A stretch of 64,000 nucleotides of DNA from Desulfoplanes formicivorans (lineage in GTDB: Bacteria; Desulfobacterota; Desulfovibrionia; Desulfovibrionales; Desulfomicrobiaceae), in the NCBI RefSeq assembly GCF_001748225.1, contig NZ_BDFE01000008.1, positions 124,001 through 188,000 of the forward strand, given 5' to 3'. Shown here in pieces: positions 8,905 to 16,723 of this stretch (position 1 is the stretch's first letter; every line of letters begins with the position of its first letter). The notes beneath the pieces are model-generated. The model did no database searches and was not told the origin of the DNA. It saw only the letters and a list, made by a program, of their open reading frames with translations. The position numbers and the translations under genes were made by a program.

Positions 8905-10350
8905 CTAGCGTTTCATGGTATCCAGGGTGTTGCCTTCCCTGTCCTGGATCTTGACTTCCATGGCAATACCGCCATCCAGGCGGTGAGTAGCGCAGCTCAT
9001 TCACGGGTCATAGGCGCGTACGGCCATCTCGATCCTGTTCAGGATGCCCTGGTCGTATTTGCCGTCCTTTATGACCGCCTTGGCGGCCTGCTTGACTGAC
9101 AGGTTCATGGCCGCATTGTTGTGGGTCGTACCAACAATGAGGTTGGCCATGGTGACCATGCCGTTTTCATCGGTCTTGTAATTGTGGATGAGGGTTCCGC
9201 GAGGTGCTTCCACACAACCGAACCCTTCACCAGCCTTGGGTTCGATGTTGGTTGCCCGGATGTCTCTTCCGGTGATCTCGGGATCGTTCAGGAGCTCCTC
9301 GGCGCGTTCTGCACAGTAGACCAGCTCGATCAGACGTGCCCAGTTGTAGAGCAGGGTCAGGTGCGCGGGGCGACCAAAGCTCTTGCGGAAGATTTCCAGC
9401 TCTTCCTGAGCCAGGGGAGTGGCCATCTTGTCACAGACATTGATACGTGCCAGACAATTGGACCGGTAGACACCCACGGGGTCGTTTTCATCGAGTTTCA
9501 GCTGGCCCCAGTTCTTGGCGTAGGGGAACTTGAGATAGCTCCAGTCCTCGATATGCTCGCCGATGTGGTTCTTGTACTCGCTGTACGGGAACTGTTCGAT
9601 CTTGCCGTCAGCGCTCTGGAGACGGAGTTCACCATCATAGAGCTGCAGTGCGCCTTCCTTGTCCACGGTTCCTATGTACCCGGAAGGGAAAACACCCAGG
9701 GTTTTTACCGCGTCCAGGTATTTGGGGAAGACCTCTTCCCGGGCGAATTTCATGGTGAACAGGGCGAAATCCTTGAATTCCAGAACACCCTGGAGAAGTT
9801 CCTTGCGCTCTTCTTCCAGCATGGGCCGGGAGTATCCGCCCACAACAGCGGCCATGGGATGGATGACCTTGCCGGCGAATTTTTCGAGCATCATCTGGGA
9901 CTTGTAGCGCATGTGCACGACTTTCTTGGCCAGGTCCGGAGCGGCGCCCACAATACCCACAACGTTCCGCACGGAATAGTCGGCGTCAGGACCGAGGACG
10001 AAATCCGGAGCGGCCAGAAAGTAGAAGTGAAGGATCTTGTCCGGGATATAGGCCAGCATCTGGCAGAGTTCACGGAGTTTCCGGCCTGTGGGAGGCGGTG
10101 TTACGCCGAGACACTGGTCAGCAGCCTTGTTGGAGGCCAGGTGATGCTGCCAGGGACAGATACCGCAGATGCGGTTGACGATCCGGCAGACCTCTTCAAC
10201 GGGACGGCCGACCACGAATTTTTCAAATCCCCTGAGGGACAAGACATGAAGTCTTGCATCTTCCACATTGCCGCTGTCATCGAGCTGGATGGTGACGCTC
10301 GCGTGACCCTCAATGCGGGAGACCGGGGCTATATTTAATGTCTTACCCAT
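8905..10350 (-). CDS. mvhA: F420-non-reducing-type [NiFeSe]-hydrogenase large subunit MvhA, selenoprotein (in-frame TGA = Sec450)
   Basis: The large subunit of a group 3 (Mvh-type) hydrogenase carries the Ni-Fe site. The N-terminal ligand motif is RICGICP (Cys62, Cys65). At codon 450 the frame meets TGA (9003-9001) exactly after DP. Reading on gives MSCATHR, so the motif becomes DP-U-xx-C-xx-H: selenocysteine in place of the first Cys of DPCxxC, as in known [NiFeSe] enzymes. The frame continues 31 codons to TAG at 8905, giving 481 residues. Residues 457-481 are a plausible cleavable maturation tail. Stopping at the TGA would delete two of the four Ni ligands. A SECIS-like hairpin follows (8968-8984). 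The start has GGAGGAG upstream. It sits 9 nt after mvhG. Confidence 0.93.
8968..8984 (-). promoter_or_regulatory. bacterial SECIS-like hairpin of mvhA
   Basis: In mRNA sense ACCGCC-UGGAU-GGCGGU is a 6-bp perfect stem with a 5-nt loop, whose loop starts 22 nt after the UGA. Bacterial SECIS elements are stem-loops shortly downstream of UGA with G near the start of the apical loop; this fits. The loop and distance are the same as in mvhD. It spans codons 456-461, across the predicted maturation cleavage site. Confidence 0.75.
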
Positions 10351-10359
10351 TATCTCCTC

Positions 10360-11292
10360 CTAACCTAGTTTTTTCAGCATGTTGTGTGCGCCGCAGAACC
10401 GGGCCAGATACCCACGACGGTCCGGCATGGTCGAGGGATCAAAACCGTTGGAAGCCAGGGCGCCCATATAGTCGACAATGGGCTTGGCACCCTTGCGGAT
10501 GGGTCCATAGCAGCCTCGGCAGGGCATACGTGTGCTGATGCACCGAGGGTTGCCGCTTTTGCCGCCACAGCCTGCGCGGGTGACCGGCCCGAGGCAGAGA
10601 AAACCCTGTTCCAACAGGCAGCGCATGTCGTCAATGGGCTTGTCCGGATCGAATACCGGGCTCTGGAGCATGCGCTTGATGTCTGGCAATCCCTTTTTGC
10701 CCTGTTTGATGGTCGGGCAGGTATCGCATACGGACCGTTCAGGCATGGCGAATTCAGTTTTGCCTTCAAGCAGGGCCAGGACTGCGGCCGTTATCCAGTC
10801 AGGATGCGGAGGACAGCCGGGAAGATAGATGTCCACGTCCACAACTTCGTCCAGGGCGTAGCACTTGTCCAGCAAGGGCGGGATATTCTTGGTCGGGGGT
10901 TCTCCGGGATCTGTAGTGGGAGAATCCTTGTACACGAACTGGTTCAGTTCGTCGTTGTCGTACATGTTGATCAGGGCGGGGATACCACCATCTGTGGCAC
11001 ATGTGCCCAAGGCGATTAGGATCTGGCATTTTTTGCGCATTTCCTTGGCGACCTCAACGTGTTCCTCGTTGCGAACGCTGCCGGAAATAATACCAACAAC
11101 AGCTTCGGGAATGTTCATCTCGGTTTCTTCACCGGTCTGCCCGAAGTATTTATGATCCATGATGACCGGGATGTGGACAAACTCCAGGTTGTTGACCAGG
11201 AGATCAACCAGGACATCACCGATATTCAGAGTGGCTATCTCACACCCGGAGCATGAGTTGAGCCATTCCTCGGCAACAGTTACTTTGGCCAT
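10360..11292 (-). CDS. mvhG: F420-non-reducing hydrogenase small subunit MvhG
   Basis: This 310-residue iron-sulfur electron-transfer subunit partners MvhA. The proximal-cluster cysteines are in WLNSCSGCE (Cys14, Cys17), GTCATDGG and LPGCPPHPDW. Further C-terminal cysteines (CDTCP, CLGPVTRAGCGGKSGNPRC, CRGCYGP) would hold medial and distal clusters. There is no Tat signal, so the enzyme is cytoplasmic, as expected for group 3c hydrogenases. The start at 11292 has GGAGG 9 nt upstream. No internal TGA is needed in this subunit. It lies between mvhD and mvhA in the order usual for mvhDGA. Confidence 0.95.
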   Translation of the reverse strand: MAKVTVAEEWLNSCSGCEIATLNIGDVLVDLLVNNLEFVHIPVIMDHKYFGQTGEETEMNIPEAVVGIISGSVRNEEHVEVAKEMRKKCQILIALGTCATDGGIPALINMYDNDELNQFVYKDSPTTDPGEPPTKNIPPLLDKCYALDEVVDVDIYLPGCPPHPDWITAAVLALLEGKTEFAMPERSVCDTCPTIKQGKKGLPDIKRMLQSPVFDPDKPIDDMRCLLEQGFLCLGPVTRAGCGGKSGNPRCISTRMPCRGCYGPIRKGAKPIVDYMGALASNGFDPSTMPDRRGYLARFCGAHNMLKKLG

Positions 11293-11342
11293 ATCTCTAT
11301 ACCTCCATGGGTTGAATCAGTGCATGATTCACCCTGACATCG

Positions 11343-11780
11343 TTAGGCGCTGAAGGCCCGTTTCTTTTTCAGCCGAACAGGATTGGGACCAAGAGTGCGG
11401 ATTTTTTCCGTAAACTCCGTGACGACCTTCTGGAACTTGGGAGCCTCAGCCCCAGAAACCCATTCGATCGCAAACCTTTCGGGGTCGATGCCGAGATCTT
11501 CGAGGACCAGATTGATGGCGTTTGCCCTAGCCAGTGCTTTGTGATTACCATCCAGGTAATGACATTCACCGAGGTGTCAGCCCATGATGATGACGCCGTC
11601 GGCTCCCTTTTCCAGAGCATCGACAACGAGGTTGGGATGAACCATGCCGGAGCACATGACCCTGATGGCGCGCATGTTCGGGGGATATTGCAGCCTGGAG
11701 ACTCCCGCCAGGTCTGCACCGGCATATGCACACCAGTTACAGAGGAATCCGATGATTACAGGCTCGAAATTGTCTGCCAT
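11343..11780 (-). CDS. mvhD: MvhD iron-sulfur subunit, selenoprotein (in-frame TGA = Sec68)
   Basis: MvhD transfers electrons between the hydrogenase and HdrA. Residues 1-67 hold the family core with FLCNWCAYAGADLAGVSRL and MRAIRVMCSGMV. The frame meets TGA at 11579-11577 after GVIIMG. It continues without interruption for 77 codons (HLGECHYLDGN... to TAA at 11343), the second half of the family. The TGA falls on the first Cys of the conserved GCHxGxCHY motif, so it is read as selenocysteine, giving 145 residues. The start at 11780 has AAGGAG 8 nt upstream; the longer frame to 11849 lacks support. A SECIS-like hairpin follows the TGA. It lies 75 nt after hdrA. Confidence 0.94.
11541..11563 (-). 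promoter_or_regulatory. bacterial SECIS-like hairpin of mvhD
   Basis: In mRNA sense the stem is GU-C-AUUACC paired with GGUAAU-C-AC (8 bp with one C-C mismatch), closing the loop UGGAU, which starts 22 nt after the UGA. Loop sequence and distance are identical to the mvhA element. The G-rich short loop fits the SelB-recognised bacterial SECIS pattern. Confidence 0.78.
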
Positions 11781-11855
11781 TGAAACATCTCCTTGTTTAT
11801 GGCTTTTGGTGCGCGAGATCCCGTGTTCAATCCGGGATCTCGCGGCCAAAGTGCG

Positions 11856-14800
11856 TTATATATCCTCCAGGGCAGCCATGACCTGTGCCCTGAGCTGTTC
11901 CGTGGTGAAGCCGTGGACATAGACGCCCTTTTTGGGACAGGTGGCTTCACAAATACCGCACCCTTTGCACAGGGATGCATTGGTTTCGATGTGCCGTCTT
12001 TCTTCCCCGTCCTCGTTGGTATAGGTAACCATGGATATGGCGCCGTAGGGACAGGTATCCACGCACAGTGCACAACCATCACAGTTTTCCGTGGGATAGG
12101 ACTTGATGGAATCAAGGGGCATCTCGGACTTGGACAGGACCACGGACGCCCGTGAGACCGCAGCCTGAGCCTGGGCAATGGCCTCGTCAATGGGCTTGGG
12201 ATAGTGGCACAGCCCGGCAACAAACATGCCGTCAACAGTCATGTCCACGGGACGGAGCTTGGGATGGGCCTCCATGATGAAACCGTCTTCGTTGAGGCCG
12301 CATTTGTAGAGCTCAACCAGTTCGTCACTTTTGTTGGGCACGATGGCGGTGGCCAGAACAAGATAGCTCGGCCGGATGTCCAGAGTCTTGCCGGAGATGG
12401 GATCGTTGACCAGGACCACGAGGTCATCGCCTTCACGGGTGACCTGAGGCTTGTTCTCCAGTGTATAGCGGACAAAGATGACTCCGAGTTCCCTGGCTTC
12501 GAGGTACAGGTCCTCCCGTTCGCCGTAGGTTCGGATATCCCGATAGATGACGAACACGGGCATGTCCGGATTGGCCTTTTTCAGGTCTATGGCCGATTCC
12601 ATGGTGTGGGTACAGCAGGTCTTGCTGCAGTAGGGGCGTTCGGGACAGCGTGAGCCCACGCACTGGATGAACACGGCTCCCTTGGCCTTGGAAACAACGG
12701 GCATGTTTTCCTGGAGTTCCTTGTCGAATTCCAGGTGGGTCATGACCCGTTCGTCCTTGCCGTACAGATACTCGTCAGGCTTGTATTCGGAGGCACCCGT
12801 ACAGACAACGGCAATGCCGTACTTGATGGCCTTGGTTTCTCCGGCCACGTCGATTTCGGTGACAAAGTTGCCCACCGAACCCTTGTTGCTCTTGAGGGTG
12901 GTGTTTTTGAATATCTTGATGTTGGGATGGGCCTCGACCTTGGCGATGAGATCCTCGACATAGGGCCTGATGGGTTCACCCCTCCAGGTCTTGTTGAGGA
13001 GCAGGGCGTTGCCACCCAGGGTGTCGGTCTTTTCAATGAGCATGGTCTCGAAACCCTGATCGGCTATGCCAAGAGCCGTTTTCATGCCGGAAACACCGCC
13101 ACCAACGACCAGAGCGGTCTGATTGACGCCCACGGAGAGATGATCCAGGGGAGCAAGCATGCCCGCCTTGACCACGGCCATGCGAACCTGATCCTTGGCC
13201 TTTTCCGTGGCTTTTTCCTTTTCCTTCATGTGGACCCAGCTGTTCTGGTTCCTAATGTTGGCCATCTCGAACAGATATTCGTTGAGGCCGGCTTCCTTCA
13301 GGGTTTCCTGGAACAGGGGTTCATGGGTCCTGGGCGTACATGCTGCCACGACAACACGATTGAGCTGCTGCTCCTTGATCTCGTTGGCCATGAGGACCTG
13401 AGTGTCCTGAGAGCAGGTGAACATGTTGTTTTTGACGTAGACAACACCCGGGAGGGTCTTGGCGTATTCGGCAACAGCCTCCACGTCCACGGTCCCGGCG
13501 ATGTTAATACCGCATGAGCAGACAAAAACACCGATTCTCGGCTCCTGGCCGGCTACGTCGATTTCAGTGGGAAATGTTTTGTCCTGGGTCATGGTGCCGC
13601 GTACGGAATGCAGATTGGCGGCTGCTTCCATGGCTGCGGACGACGCCTCGGTCACGGACTGGGGGATATCCTTGGGGCCCTGGAATGCGCCGGCAGCAAA
13701 GATGCCGTCCTTGGAGGTGGCCACAGGATTGAAGCTGGTGGTCTCGGCAAAATTGTACTTGTCGAGCTTGATGCCCATGTTCTGGGCCATGTCCAGAGCG
13801 GCCGGTCCGGTCTGCAGACCGACGGAAAGAACAAAGAGATCGAATGCTTCCTTGACCCGTTCACCCGTGGTTGTGTCCATGTACTCGACTATGACACCCT
13901 TGTTGTCGGGGCCGGGATAGATGGTGTGGACGCGATCCGGAATAAAGCGGATGCCTTCTTCCTTGGCCTTTTCCAGGTATTTGTCGAATTCTTTGCCGTG
14001 GGTTCGCATGTCCATGTAGAAAATGGACAGGTCCAGATCGGCGCCGTCGGCGTGCTCGGCCGAAACCATGGCCTGCTTGAGGGCATACATACAGCAGACG
14101 CTGGAGCAGTAGCCGTTGTCACACTTGTTGATGTTACGGGAGCCCACGCACTGCAGCCAACCGACCTTTTTGGGTACGGTATTGTCCGACGGGCGTTCCA
14201 GGTGGCCCATGCACGGGCCGCCAGCAGCCAGGAGGCGTTCGTATTCGAGACTGGTGACTACGTCGGGCAGCTGGGCGTAATCGTAGGTGTCGAACATGGA
14301 GGGGTCAAAAGCCTTGAAACCCGGGGCCGTGATGATGGAACCGACCTGGATTTCGTGGATTTTTTCCGTGTCCGCGAAATTGATGGCGTCTGCGGGACAG
14401 AATTTTTCACAGGCCCGGCATTTGCCTTTCTGTATGAAGATACAGTTTTCGGGATCAAGAGCGTATTTCAGGGGTACGGCCTGACCGTACGGGATGTAGG
14501 CGGCTTTGCGTTTGCTCAGCCCACCGTCGAATTCGTTGGAGACCTTCTTGGGGCATTTTTCCGCGCACATGCCACAGGCAATACATTTGTCGACATCGAC
14601 ATAGCGCGGGTTTTCCTTGACGGTTACGGTGAAATTACCAGCTTCGCCTTCAATCTTCTGTACCTCACTAAGAGTGAGGAGTTTGATGTTCAAGTGCCGA
14701 CCGCACTCTACCAGTTTCGGTGAGAGTATTCACATCGCGCAGTCATTGGTCGGGAAGGTCTTATCGAGCTGGGCCATTGCCCCGCCGATGGCAGACGTCT

Positions 14801-14909
14801 TCTCGATCAGGTACACGTAGTAACCGGTGTCAGCCAGGTCCAAGGCCGCTTGGATGCCGGCAATACCGCCACCGACAACCATGACTGCACCAACTTTCTC
14901 TTGTGCCAT
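11856..14909 (-). CDS. hdrA: HdrA-like flavin/iron-sulfur electron-transfer protein, double-length, selenoprotein (in-frame TGA = Sec60)
   Basis: This is the heterodisulfide-reductase A subunit type, the FAD hub of flavin-based electron bifurcation. From ATG 14909 (AAGGGGG 6 nt upstream) the frame opens with a dinucleotide-binding motif [14 protein letters not shown] (residues 9-22). It meets TGA at codon 60 (14732-14730) in [17 protein letters not shown], and runs on 957 codons. The TGA replaces the second Cys of a conserved CxxC, where some HdrA proteins carry selenocysteine. Two ferredoxin-type motifs follow (Cys109, 112, 115, 119; then KCRACEKFC), then HdrA cysteine motifs (LQCVGSR, YCSSVCC). 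A second FAD domain lies near residue 600 ([10 protein letters not shown]) with a second YCSKTCC, and two C-terminal [4Fe-4S] motifs at about 943-990. It is 1017 residues long, and its order suggests a tandem HdrA fusion. Confidence 0.93.
14690..14732 (-). promoter_or_regulatory. candidate SECIS region of hdrA
   Basis: After the UGA the mRNA can form GAGUGC-GGUCG-GCACUU (14708-14692, 6 bp including one G-U pair). Its GGUC-containing loop starts 27 nt after the UGA, within the range of bacterial SECIS elements. A competing hairpin nearer the UGA, ACUCU-C-ACC-GAAACU-GGU-AGAGU, shares bases with it. Which one forms cannot be decided by eye. Confidence 0.6.
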
Positions 14910-15367
14910 AGTTTACCCCCTTAGCCAGTTGATTTGGTGCTAATGGTATTGAAATATCGCTTATCGCCAGAATCAGGATCATCATGTCATGGGCTTTGAT
15001 CCTGATTTATATGAAAACCAAATAGGTCAGGCAGAATTATGTGCAGAAAATTTATGAGGTTCGTATCCCATGTTCGGAAAAAATGCTAGTCCTTGCGACG
15101 AAGAAATTGAAAAAATAATGGGTGGAATCCAAAAAAAGTCTCACCCGACCGTTTTCGCTTGTGATACCGGGTTGACCCCTTGTTGCGTGATCAGGGCAAT
15201 CTTCCACCTTAATCCCGCTGCGAAATGTGTCAGGATGTCAAAAGAACGTTTATTTTTCCGAACCTTGCACACGATCGTGATTCCCTGTACGTTCCCGTGA
15301 AATGATCGCAGTCTGCCTTTTCCGGCCCTGACATTTCTTTCGTACCACAACGACCGTGGACCGGCCC
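14910..15367. other. divergent intergenic region (hdrA operon / LytTR regulator)
   Basis: About 460 bases are shared by the two divergent upstream regions. The hdrA side holds an 11-bp inverted repeat (14971-15007) and an AT-rich stretch (15010-15060) where the operon promoter is likely. No convincing -35/-10 pair, sigma-54 site or small gene was found. Confidence 0.5.
14971..15007. promoter_or_regulatory. 11-bp inverted repeat upstream of the hdrA operon
   Basis: AATCAGGATCA (14971-14981) and TGATCCTGATT (14997-15007) are perfect inverted repeats with 15 nt between them, 62-98 nt upstream of the hdrA start. It could be an operator for a dimeric regulator, or an RNA hairpin in the leader if transcription starts further upstream. 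Confidence 0.5.
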
Positions 15368-16231
15368 ATGAAAAAACTTACATGCCTGCTTGTGCATCAG
15401 GACCCTGATATCCGTACCGAACTTCGGAAGAAGCTTGCCGAGGTCAAGGGAGTCAAGATCCTCGGGGAAGCTGTTTCCTCGTTCGAGGCTCTGGAAATGC
15501 TGGAATCAATTCCCTATGATGTCTTTTTCCTCGGCACGGAACTGGCCGGCGGGGTAAGCGGAATTGAAATGGCCCAAATCCTTGGTCAACGAAAAACAGC
15601 GCCCATACTCATTTTCCTGGCCAAGGACGAATCCCTTGCCTTCAAGGGTTTTGAACTCGGCGCCACGGACTATCTGCTCTGGCCCGCCACGGTTGAACGA
15701 CTTGGTCGATCCATTCAACGGGCCGCGCTGGTCCTTCCTCCGCATCGTGAACAGGGCCGCGGGGTGGCCGTTCCCCTGCAGGCCAGATCACGGGGAGAAG
15801 AGGAAACCCTGCAACTGGCTTTGGGCGAAAAAGAGGAAGAACTCTTTCTTGAAGCCCTGCGCAAGGCATGGGACCGGAGGCAGGCCAGGCCCGTGGAGAT
15901 CGAAAAACTGCCCATCAACCAGGATGGACGACTGCTGCTCATTCCCTACAGCCAGATTGTTTTCATCGAGGCCTACGAGGATTACAGCTATGTGCATACC
16001 TCCGGGGACAAGTTTTTGACCTCCTACCGGCTCAAGAATCTGGAAGAACGACTCAGAAAACATCGGTTTTTCCGGGTTCATCGCAAATATCTGGTCAATT
16101 TGGAAATGGTCACGGAAATCGCCTCCATGCCCGGCAGCAATTTCATGCTTCGTACGGCAGGCCGCAAAAAGATCGAGTTGCCCATCAGTCGCCGGCGCAT
16201 TGGTGAACTCAAGCAGCTCCTCAATCTCTAA
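15368..16231 (+). CDS. LytTR-family regulator with degenerate receiver domain
   Basis: This 287-residue DNA-binding regulator has a response-regulator receiver fold at the N terminus (residues 4-120) and a LytTR DNA-binding domain at the C terminus (about 180-285; EAYEDYSYVHT, FFRVHRKYLVNL). The receiver lacks key residues. The usual acidic pair is HQD (10-12), and the phosphoacceptor Asp after the third strand is Gly56 (VFFLGTEL, normally FLD). It is therefore unlikely to be switched by phosphorylation. I start at ATG 15368; a GTG at 15356 is an alternative and neither has a strong ribosome-binding site. It is divergent from the hydrogenase operon and upstream of acs, so both are candidate targets. 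Confidence 0.8.
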   Translation: MKKLTCLLVHQDPDIRTELRKKLAEVKGVKILGEAVSSFEALEMLESIPYDVFFLGTELAGGVSGIEMAQILGQRKTAPILIFLAKDESLAFKGFELGATDYLLWPATVERLGRSIQRAALVLPPHREQGRGVAVPLQARSRGEEETLQLALGEKEEELFLEALRKAWDRRQARPVEIEKLPINQDGRLLLIPYSQIVFIEAYEDYSYVHTSGDKFLTSYRLKNLEERLRKHRFFRVHRKYLVNLEMVTEIASMPGSNFMLRTAGRKKIELPISRRRIGELKQLLNL

Positions 16232-16723
16232 CGCCATCTGCCCCGGCACCTTCTCCCCCTGTTTGCGGGGCCGCTTGAGGTTCCAGTCTGCGGGAAACGG
16301 GAGCAACCTCCTGTTTCCCTGTTTTGTTTGGGGGAGGCCTTGCTGCAAAGGAGAAGACATGCCCGGAGGACTTGGCGTTATGCGTGCTGTTTGCAGGTCG
16401 TGGCAGGACGTTGCGGGATGGGCGGGTGAGCATGGAGGGACGATTTTGCCCCTTGTGCGGTTTTTTGGGGTCGGTGCAAGGTTGGATTTTGACAAAAATG
16501 GACCCTGCAACGTGGCGTGAGTTCCTTTTTTCCGTTTTGATCCGTCCAACCGTTTACCCCAGACAGCCCGCCTTTAGCCGATTATTCATCTACATGTCGG
16601 GAAAAATGGGCCACAAGCTTTATTAATGATCAAGATCCTCTGGCAAGGATGAACACCATTCGACAATTTCAATCTCCCCCATTTACGAAGTGCTGATCCA
16701 CCGGCACGACCAAGGAGGATATC
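16232..16723. other. intergenic region between LytTR regulator and acs
   Basis: This holds the regulator's terminator (16290-16331) and the acs leader, with GGAGG before the acs start. A 53-codon frame at 16359-16520 has a good AAGGAG site 6 nt before its ATG, but its sequence is not recognisable and it may be fortuitous. A TTGACA at 16489-16494 could be a -35 element but has no clear -10. Confidence 0.4.
16290..16331 (+). terminator. intrinsic terminator of the LytTR regulator gene
   Basis: A 12-bp stem (16292-16303 with 16308-16319, one G-U pair) closes a CAAC tetraloop and is followed by TGTTTTGTTT. Confidence 0.8.

Noticed and set aside
11577-11849. mvhD as two separate genes (11577-11849 and 11369-11731)
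   Set aside because: The first frame ends at the Sec TGA and its extra N-terminal 23 residues lack support; the second is in another frame. The single read-through protein matches the family over its full length.
16401-16414. TGGCA-GGACG-TTGC resembling a sigma-54 promoter upstream of acs
   Set aside because: The GG and GC elements are one base too close together for a -24/-12 promoter, and the site is 310 nt from acs.
16359-16520. 53-codon frame with a good ribosome-binding site before acs
   Set aside because: Sequence is not recognisable and it directly follows a terminator; could be a leader peptide but evidence is only one AAGGAG.
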